DNA of 64,000 nt from Timema cristinae (GCA_039000515.1 JBCFYV010011164.1:41585352-41649351); one strand, 5' to 3'; shown: positions 44,953 through 55,614, numbered from the stretch's first letter. The notes: generated by a model from the letters alone, not told the origin. Made by a program: numbers and translations.

Positions 44953-45262
44953 ATTAATGTGGGAGGGAACGCGAGTTTAGATCCGTATTTTAAGTTTTTT
45001 ATAATTACTGTATTGGTATTGTAATGTATAAAATTGTATTAGTATTGGTCTAAATAAATAAAACATTGTTTTAGTAGATACGTTTAGTTTAAATTTATAC
45101 GCACTCTCAACAGAAAACAACTGTTTTTAAATACTTCTCATGAGCAGAGTGGCATTTGACCAAATCTCTTTATATTCATTTAAAAAGTTTTTGTTCAAAT
45201 ACCACTCTGCTCATGATAAATATTCGAAAACTGTTGAGATTATAATATATACAGAAAATTTA
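44953..45262. mobile_element. MITE-F copy, right end incomplete
   Basis: Left TTAATGTGGGAGGGAACGCG at 44953. Central palindrome: TCATGAGCAGAGTGGCATTTG against CACTCTGCTCATGATAAATA at 45140-45225. The expected right terminus is missing and LINE sequence follows. Confidence 0.7.
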
Positions 45263-45264
45263 AA

Positions 45265-45865
45265 CTGAAGAATTTAGAACCATGTTCAAAGTATTGGTTG
45301 GCAAATCCAATGGGAAAAGATCATTGGGAATACTTAAACTTAGGTGGGAGGATAGCATTATAATGTACTTGAAAGAGATAGTGAGGTGGACTGGATAGAA
45401 CTAGCTCAAGATGGGGTTAGGGTGTAATAAGCTGGACTGGATAGAACTAACTGAAGATAGGAATAGGGTGAAATAAGATGGACTGGATAGAAATAGCTGA
45501 AGATAGGGATAGGGTGTAATGAGGTGGACTGGATAGAACTAACTGAAGATAGGAATAGGGTGAAATAAGATGGACTGGATAGAAATAGCTGAAGATAGGG
45601 ATAGGGTGTAATGAGGTGGACTGGATAGAACTAGCTCAAGATGGGGATAGGGTGTAATAAGCTGGACTGGATAGAACTAACTGAAGATAGGAATAGGGTG
45701 AAATAAGATGGACTGGATAGAAATAGCTGAAGATAGGGATAGGGTGTAATGAGGTGGACTGGATAGAACTAGCTCAAGACAGGGATTGGTGTCTTACTTT
45801 TTGTAAGTTTGGCAATGAAATTTCTAGATCCTAATGCCATCAAATAAGTAAGTAAGAAAATGTAA
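45265..45865 (+). pseudogene. LINE (non-LTR retrotransposon) 3' end with expanded coding repeat
   Basis: 45300-45380 reads VGKSNGKRSLGILKLRWEDS, the C-terminal stretch GxxxGKRxxGxxxxRWED of several insect LINE ORF2 proteins (recall). After a one-base shift it continues as VDWIELAQDG, the usual DWIDLAQDR motif. That motif is then repeated as the 46-bp array (45385-45780). The sequence after the array reads LAQDRDWCLTFCKFGNEISR and stops, and the copy ends in a short (TAAG)n tail near 45848. Non-functional. Confidence 0.85.
45385..45780 (+). repeat. 46-bp tandem array within a LINE ORF remnant
   Basis: About 8.6 units starting GGACTGGATAGAACTAGCTC. Unit variants (CTCAAGATGGGG, CTGAAGATAGGAATAGGG, CTGAAGATAGGGATAGGG) recur in the same order, so the array grew by multi-unit steps of about 138-184 bp. 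46 is not a multiple of three and each unit carries stops. Confidence 0.93.
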
Positions 45866-45869
45866 ACTA

Positions 45870-46138
45870 TACTAATCTATAAAAGTAATATTTTATTTTA
45901 TTTTACTGTTCATTACAACAGTGCCTTCACGTAAGATCGATACTTTTAGTGTACTTGCATTTTCTTCTTAAATATAGATATTATTCAGTTATTTGTGGGT
46001 TTGCGTGTAAATTGTGCATATTTAATTTTGCTTTTTTGATAATCAAGCCAATAAAACTCCAAGGTATGTATGTGCAATCTAATTTTGTGGCATTTTTCCT
46101 TTTTCTGGGCAGTATAAATATTACGGATACCAAATAAT
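45870..46138. other. AT-rich spacer
   Basis: Nothing recognised. Confidence 0.4.
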
Positions 46139-46139
46139 C

Positions 46140-46545
46140 AATTTTTAGAATGTCTGTTTGTTTGTTTCCAGTAAATTCAAAAAAGCACCCATCGGATCTA
46201 GACTGGACTTCTTTTGTTGTACTCCTTATTTTTCAGGGAACCATGGTAAGCTAAATATCAACACGCTATCCTATCATCGAGGAAAGTAGTGACAATAAAA
46301 CCAGGTGTAGTCAGTGAACATTCGTAGTGGCAGGTATTGCGGGTGTATAATATGGCAAGGGACATGAATGGGGTTATGGAGGGGGGAGCAGATGGGGTGC
46401 GTCAGTGTTTATTCGTGAATCTTCTTAATCCCATAAAACACTTCTCTCTAGTAAGTTTTATTCTTATCTAGCATTTGAAGTTGTCTAATGTTTTGATGTA
46501 TTGTTTAATGCGAGTGAGGTCGCGGGCAAATGCTAGTGTAATATA
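46140..46545 (-). mobile_element. TTGCCCGC-type interspersed repeat, minus strand
   Basis: The minus strand reads TAGCATTTGCCCGCGACCTC near 46510-46535 and ends in a worn (TG)-rich tail (TCTGTTTGTTTGTTTCC on the plus strand at 46150). Related to 27150-27405. Confidence 0.6.
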
Positions 46546-46599
46546 TCATGGCAGTCGTTAATGGCAAATGGCGTTACCAAACTTTTTAAAATATTTCCT

Positions 46600-48130
46600 T
46601 GACTAAGCCGTCTACTACTTCATATCTTTAATCTTGTGATTAGTTGGCACTTACTCTTTTCTTCCATTCTTCTCTACTCTGTCATTCTCTTCATTTTAAT
46701 ATAGCTCCTTGGATCACAATCATAATCTGCATGATATAGGCCTATTCCAATCTCAGCTGTCCTTCCCTCTTTTTCCTTCCATTTTTCTTTCCAAGATGTT
46801 GACCGAATCTTTTTTAAATATTTGTCCAATCCATATTTTATACTCATCTCGAACACCATGTTTTAAGTGCCTGAATTATTTTCCTTTCCCGCTTTCCTAT
46901 ACGAGTAGTTCATGTTTCTGACTCACACAATGCTCGAGTACATATAAAACCTCATACACATTTTTTCCTGACGTTAATATTGATATTTTTGGATGTTAGC
47001 AGTTGTATTTTCTTATTGAAAGCTACTTTTCTTGGGATATTCTGCTATTAATATCTGTTAAACTTCTTCCGTCCTTTGTAATTTTATCCCCTAAGTAGGT
47101 AACGTTATTAGTTTTCTATCTATTGCAATATTTATGGCCTTATGTTGTTTGCTAAACACCATCACTTCTGTTTTATTTTCTATTTATTTTCATATTGTAA
47201 TATACTACCTATTCCACCCAGGGTAATTTGTAGACTCTCTCCACTATTTCCCAAAGCCGAAATATCATCTGTATTTTCCTTCTATTGTTATTTTACTGCC
47301 TTTACATACCTCTCCTTACATTCTTCCATAGCTTTTTCAATATAATTAATATTCTGAAAATTGAAAATTGACACCTAGACACGGGAATCGAAGGCGGGAC
47401 GTTTGGCTTAGTACGCCAATGCTCATAACACTGAGATATCCAGGAATCGTCCCGTGCCCAGGGTCATTCTTTATTCATATTTTACGGCAGGGTCTGTGAT
47501 GGACGTGTGGAAATAGTCGGTTACAAATGTATGATTTTATTAAGATCACGAGCTATTATTATAATTGTAAGGGATGACAGCAATAAGCCAACTACCGAGT
47601 CAAAGGTGGCTGCGTTATCTGATAGCTCGTGATATTAATAAAATCACACATTTGTAACCGACTAGTTCCGCACGTCCATCACAGACTCTGCCTTAAAATA
47701 TGAGTGAAGAATGACCCTGGACACGGGACTATTCCTGGATAGCTCAGTGGTTAGATCATTGGCGTACTATGCCAAAGGTCCCGGGTTAGATTCCCGTGTC
47801 CAGGTGTCATTTTTCAATTTTCAGAGTATGATATCGAGATGGAGTAATCCCCACTAAAAGCATAAATAATAGCTTCGGCTATTTGATTCTTAAATGTAAT
47901 TAATATTGAACATTGTCGATGATAAATTGCATCCTTGTCTAACTCCTTCATGAGTTTTTTGCAATCCCTACATCATTTTACTTTACCTGAATTTGAACAG
48001 TTTAATTTGTGTACAGGTTGAATATTATTTTTATATCGCTGTTATCTTAAATCTATCTATTTCATTATCTTAAGTAATTTTCCCCAATTTACACTATCGA
48101 AAGCTTTCTCTAATAGGTTGAAAAGGAACT
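46600..48130 (-). pseudogene. LINE reverse transcriptase, decayed, split by SINE-E
   Basis: On the minus strand, from 48120 down: LLEKAFDSVNWGKLLKIMK (48050-48110), the RT block carrying the first catalytic Asp region; then VRQGCNLSSTMFNINYI near 47890-47945, a classic RT motif. After the SINE-E insertion come ALCESETWTTRIGKRER (about 46890-46930) and EGKRGK, and finally QSREEWKKRVSAN near 46630-46680, the usual C-terminus of this LINE type. Frames change often and there are many stops; the catalytic FADD block is not recognisable. 5' truncated at about 48130. Confidence 0.88.
47354..47896. mobile_element. SINE-E inverted dimer (large hairpin) inside the LINE
   Basis: Arms 47355-47556 and 47622-47823 are reverse complements (about 200 bp, mostly matching) around a 65-bp loop. 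Each arm ends in a tRNA-like unit: the right arm reads GGATAGCTCAGTGGTTAG and GGGTTAGATTCCCG. After the right arm a 73-bp tail continues (TCGAGATGGAGTAATCCCC). The direct repeat TAATTAATATT flanks the whole at about 47343-47353 and 47897-47907, so the inverted dimer arrived as one piece. Confidence 0.88.
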
Positions 48131-48219
48131 ATAGAATCACAAAAATAAAATAAATCAGGCATTATTTAATATCACGAATCTCTTGATTCAGAAGTAGTCT
48201 ACAGTAATTAAATTTTCGC

Positions 48220-48224
<5 letters not shown>

Positions 48225-48252
<28 letters not shown>

Positions 48253-48490
48253 CCCCGCGTCTTACTAACAGTTTGGGTTTACCGCATAATTAGCCTATTA
48301 ATTACGCTAGTGTTTCAGGTGTGAAAAGGGTTGAATTCAGAGGAAGTGTACCCGCATTTGAGTGGAGCTATAGTATAAAACTATTTAGGAAAACCACTTT
48401 CAATACGCCCAGCCGAGATTTCAACCCCAACCTCCACGTCCAGTCCATTGTAAGATTGACGCCTTAAACAATTTGGCACCTACCCCGATG
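48225..48490 (-). mobile_element. SINE-A, minus strand, (ATT)n tail
   Basis: (ATT)n at about 48220-48252, CCGCGTCTTACTAACAGTTTG, GGTTGAATTCAGAGGAAGTG, CACTTTCAATACGCCCAGCC, head CAATTTGGCACCTACCCCG. Confidence 0.8.
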
Positions 48491-48491
48491 T

Positions 48492-48945
48492 ATCAACATA
48501 TCTCACGTTCTCTGTTAATTTCACAAACTATACAATGTAACATTGTGTGGTATCATCTAAAATTTCGTAATAAATATGACTTGAATTATTCAAACCTCTA
48601 ACCTTTAATTTCTAGAATTATTTATCCTGCTTTCCACTTGCCCATGACAATGTACAATATATATTTTTTGACACATTATTATTTTCTTTACTCTAAGGGT
48701 GTCTAAAATGAAATATGAAGTGGTGAGCATTGACTGATGAGGAATGTCACTTGGAATGACACATGCATGTAGTTACCGACTCACATAAATTACATATGTG
48801 CCACTGTGCAATATACAAATATGAGCAATACTGTTTCTAATTCCGCGTATAGTCAGAACTTTTAATAAAATGTAAGGACTGTTTAATGGCTTTATTTGCT
48901 TGCTTGGTGTATAGTAGGTAATAAACGTATACCCGCATCTATTGG
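48492..48945. other. AT-rich spacer
   Basis: Nothing recognised. Confidence 0.4.
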
Positions 48946-48949
48946 TCAT

Positions 48950-49085
48950 ACGGATCAAGGGATCAGGATGGTCTAATCGTGATTGCCAATGACGATTTAC
49001 TCTAATTCCGGCCGTATATTTTCTTGCATGGTTCTCCAATATCCCTCCACACAAATGCGGGTATTATTCCTCTGAATTCAGTCCT
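48950..49085 (+). mobile_element. SINE-A fragment, plus strand
   Basis: GGATGGTCTAATCGTGATTGCC, ATTTTCTTGCATGGTTCTCC, CCACACAAATGCGGGTATT; the tail is lost. Confidence 0.6.
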
Positions 49086-49319
49086 ATACTACGCGTGTGA
49101 TTAAATATTAATATCTCGGAACTGTGGTGCATATAAAAAGAAGCTTGGTTATATTTTCCAAGGGAACTTTGCAAGAATCGTACTTCTATTCCCATTCAAC
49201 TTGTGCAGCAGAGCAAAACAACTAATACGAGTTTTGATTCAAAGCGTAAATATAAATTGGGGTTCAAGGTTAAGAACGTGTTCTGGAGGTTGAATGAAAG
49301 AGCGTTTAACTTTCCGATA

Positions 49320-49709
49320 GCGAGGTTTATTGGTGAGGACAGGAGCTGCTCCTAGTGTAAGAGTAGTTATGTTTGGAGGGTTATTTCAGGCAGGAGAGCG
49401 AGGTTTATTGGTGAGGACAGGAGCTGCTCCTAGTGTAAGAGTAGTTATGTTTGGAGGGTTATTTCAGGCAGGAGAGCGAGGTTTATTGGTGAGGACAGTA
49501 GCTGCTCCTAGTGTAAGAGTAGTTATGTTTGGAGGGTTATTTCAGGCAGGAGAGCGAGGTTTATTGGTGAGGACAGGAGCTGCTCCTAGTGTAAGAGTAG
49601 TTATGTTTGGAGGGTTATTTCAGGCAGGAGAGCGAGGTTTATTGGTGAGGACAGGAGCTGCTCCTAGTGTAAGAGTAGTTATGTTTGGAGGGTTATTTCA
49701 GGCAGAAGA
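49320..49709 (+). repeat. 78-bp tandem array, 5 copies, open in one frame
   Basis: Units begin GCGAGGTTTATTGGTGAGG and include TGTTTGGAGGGTTATTTCAG. 78 bp = 26 codons, so a frame stays open from 49330 to 49731. Units are almost identical (one G/T change at 49499), so the array is recent. The last unit grades straight into SINE-A sequence. Confidence 0.95.
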
Positions 49710-49850
49710 GTTTGTGGAGGGAGATGGTTAAACCATTTAGGAAAAACCACCCTCGTTACGCCTTATCAGCATTAGAACCCTTATCTCTCCATCATCAGCA
49801 GTCAAGTCTATAGCGAGAGTGGCGACATTGATAATGTAGCCATTTAAATG
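49710..49850 (-). mobile_element. SINE-A 5' part, minus strand
   Basis: TTTGTGGAGGGAGATGGTTA, TAGGAAAAACCACCCTCG, head TATAGCGAGAGTGGCGAC. The array occupies the place where the A body and tail would be expected. Confidence 0.75.
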
Positions 49851-49854
49851 GATT

Positions 49855-50190
49855 TTGTTGTATGCTATTGACCAGTTTACAAGCATGTCGATGGCTTCTG
49901 TTCAGTATTGTATCTTGGGACTGCTTAGAAATAGTTATTTTACAGCAATTATTTACAAAGTTGAAATAAAGTACATTTCATACAGATACAATAAGGTATT
50001 AGTCAGATTAGATTTGTGAAACATAACGATTCGGCTATGTGATAGTGTATGTCTGAGGATTCCTTAAAACTAATGGATCTCACTATTTATTCGATTGTAT
50101 GTTCCTTTATAGATATTTCATCTTACAATATATTATATCTAATTAAAAGGCACATTTTAATGGAATCTAAATCTATTCTATTATTATACA
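49855..50190. other. AT-rich spacer
   Basis: Nothing recognised. Confidence 0.4.
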
Positions 50191-50194
50191 CCTA

Positions 50195-50445
50195 AGCTCA
50201 GTCGGTAGCGTGTCTGGCTACTGAGCTAAGAGTCCCGGGTTCGATTCCCGACATTGCTGAAAAAATGTATGATTGGTAAAATGTGGTCTTACCATTTCCT
50301 TTCACGTTGATAAATTAACGGCCGTGGACTGGATGTTGTGCCTGTCTAGTCTCAATTTAAATTATAGGCGTATGAAGCTACGACAGGCCTAGCCAGCCGA
50401 TAGTGGAAAATGTATGGCTTGAATAGCAAATTGACACAGGATATA
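50195..50445 (+). mobile_element. SINE-C, plus strand
   Basis: Head CACCTAAGCTCAGTCGGTAG with B box CCCGGGTTCGATTCCCGAC, then body AATTAACGGCCGTGGACTGG. The head is the most tRNA-like stretch in the window, but the acceptor stem does not pair by eye and the body follows, so I call it a SINE and not a tRNA gene. Confidence 0.75.
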
Positions 50446-50674
50446 GGCTGGAAACAGTAATGGATGTAAATAAAAGTAAAGTCTTAAATTATAATATTGT
50501 TTACACATTTCTGTGGGTTTTTTTTCTACATAAAACGTAAGTGGTCGTCTAAGTCAAGCTGTCCAATAATATATTTTGTGTCTTCTGTAACCAGCTATTT
50601 TCATGACATGTGACGTCGTGAATCATTCCTCATTTCCAAAGACATGTTTACATCACAATGTTTAAGGTTTAGTT

Positions 50675-50931
50675 TTATTTATTATTTAGCACCGCGTCTT
50701 ACTACCCATTCGGTTTATACGCTTTAAGTACTAATTACGCTAATGGACTAGGAATTGGGAAGGTTGAATTTAGAGGAAGTGAACCCACATTTACGTGGAG
50801 GGAGAGTGGAAAACCATTTAGGAAAACCACCCCCAGTTCACCCGACCGGGATTCGAACCTCGATCTCCCCGTCCTCAGCAGTCGAGCTCAACACGACTAA
50901 TACGTTAGCCAACTGCGCCACCTAGGCGGGT
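50675..50931 (-). mobile_element. SINE-A full length, minus strand, 11-bp target duplication
   Basis: Tail GCACCGCGTCTTACTACCC, full body, reverse B box GGGATTCGAACCTCGATCTC, reverse A box CCAACTGCGCCACC. Flanks AAGGTTTAGTT (50664-50674) and AAGTTTTAGTT (50932-50942), 10 of 11. Confidence 0.92.
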
Positions 50932-51059
50932 AAGTTTTAGTTGAGCTCTCAGTTTTACCCTCCACTCTTACCAACAACCAGCACGGAATTTAATCATATT
51001 CACACGCCCACTTAAATATGAACGCTATTAATATTTTAGTAAAACTATAACATAATTTA

Positions 51060-51315
51060 TGTGCTGGCGGCCGGGGTTCAATCCTTGGTCCCGGCACAGA
51101 TTTATCTGATTTCCAAACCCTTCCTTCACCTCTGACAAGGCATCTTGTGAATGTGATGAATGCATGGCCTCCACCGTGGTTCGGATTCCATGTTAAACTG
51201 TAGGTCCTTCATTTCATCTCACAATCACCTTACCATTACACATTAGCGTAAGTGCGTATAACCCGAACGGGTAGTAAGACGCGGTGCTAATAATAATATT
51301 AATAATAATAATAAA
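51060..51315 (+). mobile_element. SINE-B truncated at TGTGCTGG, 8-bp target duplication
   Basis: Begins TGTGCTGGCGGCCGGGG inside the tRNA-like part, so the A box is absent. Full body and tail CCCGAACGGGTAGTAAGACG with (TAA)n. ATAATTTA flanks it at 51052-51059 and 51316-51323. Confidence 0.92.
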
Positions 51316-51564
51316 ATAATTTAATTGATTAGATTTTCAATCAGATGTTTACGTTTTATCTCCATATTCATTGATCCAATATGTTTCGTAAAACACTACT
51401 GTCTCTGTATTGAAATTTGTTTATTAATAAAAACTATTTGACGTTGATTCATGTTGGGAGAATCAATTACCACCAACAAATGTCTGTAATTCATATGACG
51501 CGATGTCTCATTCCCGACCGTCAGGTGTATGAGAGTGTATTTTCACTTGATAACATCGCTTAGA

Positions 51565-51815
51565 CCCACTTCAGTGGCCGCATGGTCCATTGCGCTACTC
51601 TTGCAGTAGACTAGACTGGCTATGATGGGTAAATCTAGGTTCGAGTCTCGGTCAGATGTACCAAGGGGTTTTTCCAACATGATTTTCCAATCTCCCACCA
51701 CGCAAATGTGTGTACACTTCTTATAAATGTAACCCTCCTCATCCCTATCCCATTAGAGTAATTATCATATATATATATGCGTACAACCAGAACAGGTAGT
51801 AAGACGCGGCGCTAA
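51565..51815 (+). mobile_element. SINE-A, plus strand
   Basis: Head CCACTTCAGTGGCCGCATGG, B box GGTTCGAGTCTCGG, body CCACGCAAATGTGTG, tail CCAGAACAGGTAGTAAGACG. Confidence 0.88.
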
Positions 51816-51954
51816 AAAAAATATTCTATATATAAAGTATTTTATAAGCTCTAACGGGCTCCTAGGACTACCTTGACCTTGTAAAGTCTCATATCGGTAT
51901 AGTGCTCTTCCCACATGGAATCAGAAAAGCTTTTTTTTAATAGTTATAGTTTAC

Positions 51955-52185
51955 GTAATACCCACTTCGGTGGTCACACGATCAGAGGCGTAATACTCAC
52001 AATATACCAGATTGCCAGTGACAGGAAGGTTCAACTTTCGGCTTATTTAATTACTTTATTCTTTGTGACTTTCCCAAAATCTCTTCACGTTAATGAGGCT
52101 AAACGTACTATAAATAATCTAATCCTAACCCCTGCCACATTAGTGTAAATTTACGGAGAACCCGGACGAGTAGTAAAACGAGTCG
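51955..52185 (+). mobile_element. SINE-A, plus strand
   Basis: Head CCCACTTCGGTGGTCACACG, body TCTTCACGTTAATGAGG, tail CCCGGACGAGTAGTAAAACG. Confidence 0.8.
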
Positions 52186-52189
52186 CATA

Positions 52190-52770
52190 AAAAAAAGTTC
52201 GGAATTCTAAACCTATATTAAGACGTCGACTTTTTTTTTTTAAATATCGTACGTATTTATATTAATGTGATACTTTTGGTTTGTTTAATTTACTAGAAGC
52301 ATGTTTTAACATATTGGATTAGAGATCGAATGGAAAAAATCACAGTAAAGATTCTCTCATCGTAGTGCCCACTTGTTGGGAACCCCCGAGTATACCGCGC
52401 GCGACACGGTGTATATCGTGGGTGCCCGCAGACAATTGAATATCGGGCTGTTAGAGAGCAGGAGCCGTGGATTCTTAACAAGCTATTGTCTCCGCACACC
52501 TAGACACACACACACACACACACACACACCGTGTGACACCTCGACAAGACACACTACCTACAGCACACACCATGTACCTTTCACAGTTAATGATAACGCG
52601 AACAAACAGACAAGCTTAAGATGGCTTGCTCTAACAGTCTTAGAGTCTGATCACCAATGGAACAACCAGCTAAAAATAATAATAAAAGCCCAGTATGATA
52701 ACGTCAGGTTAAAAATATGTCTGTTGGTTAAACTTTGTGCTACATTTTTATTAGCGCATAATACCCGCAT
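52190..52770. other. spacer with GC-richer patch and (AC)n
   Basis: 52375-52500 is unusually GC-rich for the window (CCGCGCGCGACACGG). (AC)n at about 52504-52529. The open frames here have no known domain. Confidence 0.45.
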
Positions 52771-52774
52771 GATT

Positions 52775-53052
52775 GGTTTGCGTCACTCTCGTTGATATCC
52801 GGTTATGGAAAGATCAGGGTTCGAATCCCGGTCAGGTGTACTGAAGTTGGTTTTCCCTAAATGTTTCTGCGCTCTACATGCGCACAAATTAGGGTGCATT
52901 TCTTCTAAAGCCTTATCTTCCTCTTCCCTATTCCATCAACCTAATTATTGTATGAGTTAGGTTATATAGGTACTAAGATATATATATATATATATATATA
53001 TCTATATATATATATATATATATATCTATATATATATATATATCTATATATA

Positions 53053-53092
<40 letters not shown>
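52775..53092 (+). mobile_element. SINE-A, plus strand, followed by long (TA)n
   Basis: GGGTTCGAATCCCGGTCAGG, GGTTTTCCCTAAATGTTTC and a worn tail GGTTATATAGGTACTAAG. An AT microsatellite (52978-53092) with periodic TCTATA interruptions takes the place of the usual (TAA)n. Confidence 0.7.
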
Positions 53093-53094
<2 letters not shown>

Positions 53095-53695
53095 CATAGG
53101 CCTATATAAATTAGAGTTGGTTGCACTCCACTATTTTTGAGAATTAGAATCTCCACTTTGACTATAAATCCCAAATCTCTCGTTCAAATCCAAGTCTTGG
53201 AAACAATTATGGACATAAGAGGAAATATAAACATAATGGAATAATAGTAAATAGAGATAGTAACTAAATGTTAACATTCTTTCTGGTAATCCGTTCATAC
53301 ATTCAGATAAGCCCTATTAAATTACTGGTCTGGGGCCTGGTTGTTAATTTCAGACCATATATTATTTTGGTTATGAGTCACCAATAAACAGTATTAGAAC
53401 TCTAAAACTAATTTAATTTTTTTTTTCAAGTATTTAAATTTAGAATTCGATATTTTTTCGAATATCGAATATCCTTAAGGATTCAAATTATAAATTAATA
53501 TTGGCAAGCTTGTCTAACTACGGACATGGACCTTACATCACTTTCTAATAATTAACACATAGCGCTTTTTGTTGTTGTTGGAACGCTTTTGATTTGTTAA
53601 CGTTGATTAACGGTTAATCCTAACCTTTACATCCAGGTGAGCGAAGTTAAAATAATCGAAAGAAAACTTTTATTTTTATTGTATTGATTCATAAA
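53095..53695. other. AT-rich spacer
   Basis: Nothing recognised. Confidence 0.45.
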
Positions 53696-53704
53696 GAAAG
53701 ATAA

Positions 53705-54055
53705 TAATGCGTGCCTGGGCTACATAATTCCTAGCCCAGTAGTGGAAAGATTAGCCAGTACTAATGTAGGCCTACCGTTGCCCAGGAGACGCCCGAATGT
53801 ACTAATAGTACATCCTTTCCGTTGAGGCTCTTTCCATGTCCTGATCAGATGAGTTGAGGGTGACAGTGAGTACCAGACAGTGTGGAACCTGTGGAAACAC
53901 TTAAACCTAACTTAAACCTAACTAACCAAACTCTGGTGACCGTTAAAGTAATTCCACTTTAGGGAAAAAAATACCGAAGGTATCAGCCGAGAATCGAGCC
54001 TGGGACCCCTAGGCTCCTAGCCAGGTGCACTGATCACTACATCACGAGGCCGGTT
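53705..54055 (-). mobile_element. SINE-D, minus strand, unexpanded
   Basis: GCGTGCCTGGGCTACATAAT, CCGTTGCCCAGGAGACGCC, CACTTAAACCTAACTTAAACC (about two units of the motif that is expanded at 25355), reversed head GAGAATCGAGCCTGGGACCC. Possible target duplication ATAAAGAA on both sides. Confidence 0.88.
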
Positions 54056-54059
54056 AGAA

Positions 54060-54348
54060 ATAAAGAACCGGGATACTAACCCACCCTCAAACTGTAAGGT
54101 CAACCAACAAAATAGAGGTCAACATATTACAAAACTATTTTCTTTTATTCTAATATGCAAATGTATGCGCAAAACCGAATAAAAAACCTGTTTTCCTTAT
54201 GATATTATATTAAAATTTCAGTTTATGGCATTGCTTGCTGAGGCGCAACAATTTTAGTTTAGATGTTTAATTACTTTTTAATATTTCGGATGTAGGGACT
54301 ACGGCAAAAAAAAAGTTATGTAATTCAATTCTCAATTTCGAAAATAGT
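54060..54348. other. AT-rich spacer
   Basis: Nothing recognised. Confidence 0.4.
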
Positions 54349-54351
54349 AAT

Positions 54352-54690
54352 TTATAATTATCATCATCATCATCAACAACTGTTTCCAGTCTGTGTTCGG
54401 GTCAGTTTATTAAAATGCTTACAATTTTCCTCCTTTAAACGCTTCCATTCGTTTCTTCTCACTTACACACTCTCAGTTACCTGTGTCTTCTATCTCTTTC
54501 TTGGTCTCCCTTGGGTTTTTTTTATTCTACATCATCATGTCCTCTTTGGTATTCTCTCTTTTTTTCATCCTCATCACATTACTAGATACCATCTCAGCCT
54601 TGCTTCCTATACTATCTTATGTAGACTTACCCCCACTCTTGCCCGGATAACTTCATTCCTAATCCTGTTTCTCCTCGTGACAGCTAAATA
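54352..54690 (-). pseudogene. LINE 3' end, minus strand, with (GAT)n tail
   Basis: The minus strand from 54683 reads VTRRNRIRNEVIRARVGVSL, then EARLRWYLVM, then VMRMKKRE; further on GRPRKR and VRRNEWKRLKEEN. This is the RNxxIR ... RLRWxxHVxRM ... GRPRKR pattern of LINE ORF2 C-termini (recall). Frameshifts and stops are present. It ends in (GAT)n (TCATCATCATCA at 54361), the 3' microsatellite tail. A different LINE type from 46600-48130. Confidence 0.82.
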
Positions 54691-54887
54691 CAATGGTTAT
54701 ATACGGTGCTGAGAATTATGTGTAAAGAGAAAGGGATATCGGAAAAAAAAATGTTAATTGTTTATTCAAAATAATAATGAAAACCTCTTTAATTACCGCA
54801 ACCTGATGACATGATAATACTAATCAATATTTCACTTACAGTTTTATACAAAATATGTCCTTATTTTGATAAACATCTCGAGAGAGA

Positions 54888-54889
<2 letters not shown>

Positions 54890-54936
<47 letters not shown>

Positions 54937-55221
54937 TATTATTATTATTATTATTAGCACCGCATCTTACTACCCGTTCGGGTTATACGCTCTTACGCTA
55001 ATGTGTAATGGTAGGGTGATTGTGAGATGAAATGTAGGACCTACAGTTTAACGTGGAATCCGAACCACGGTGGAGGCCTGGCATTCCACACATTCACAAG
55101 ATGTCTTGTCAGAGGTGAAGGAAGGGTTTGGTAATCAGATAAATCTGTGTCGGGATCGAGGATTGAACCCTGGACCCCCAGCACAGAAGTCTGACACCTT
55201 ACCCCTAGACCAAGGGGTCAC
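54890..55221 (-). mobile_element. SINE-B full length, minus strand, 13-bp target duplication
   Basis: (ATT)n of about 60 bp, tail CCGCATCTTACTACCCG, full body, reversed head ending CCCCTAGACCAAGGGGTCAC. CTCGAGAGAGATA flanks it at 54877-54889 and 55222-55234. Confidence 0.95.
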
Positions 55222-55235
55222 CTCGAGAGAGATAG

Positions 55236-55600
55236 ATAGAGAGAAATGAGAGAGGGAAGATCACTAAAGTGAACTTGTCTTTTGATCGTCATCTCTATAT
55301 AAATTTCCTGCCACTTTTTTATTTTTTTAAAAGATTCAATCTAGATTATGTTCCAAGTTCTCACTCCGTGCCTTGTTTTCTGATCCAGACGAGACCGGTC
55401 CGTGAGTTATCCTCGCTGAACTAAACGTTCAATTTATGCAACACACACGCCGTCTTCTTTTCCTTGTTTTATTTGTTTCAACTTTGTTCCTGTTGGGCCT
55501 TGGCTTGGCTGCGACAAGCTTACCAACTTAACGGCGTCGACCTCTAACGACCTTTTTTTCTCTTCTTTTCGACATGATAATACGTTTTAGCACCTTCTTT
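55236..55600. other. spacer
   Basis: Nothing recognised. Confidence 0.4.
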
Positions 55601-55614
55601 CTTTTAGTACGATT

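Noticed and set aside
49330..49731. 133-codon gene
   Set aside because: By-product of five 78-bp repeats; it ends inside SINE-A sequence.
50200..50270. tRNA gene (AGCTCAGTCGGTAG with GGTTCGATTCCCG)
   Set aside because: Both promoter boxes are good, but the acceptor stem does not pair by eye and SINE-C body sequence follows. The same head occurs in other SINE-C copies.
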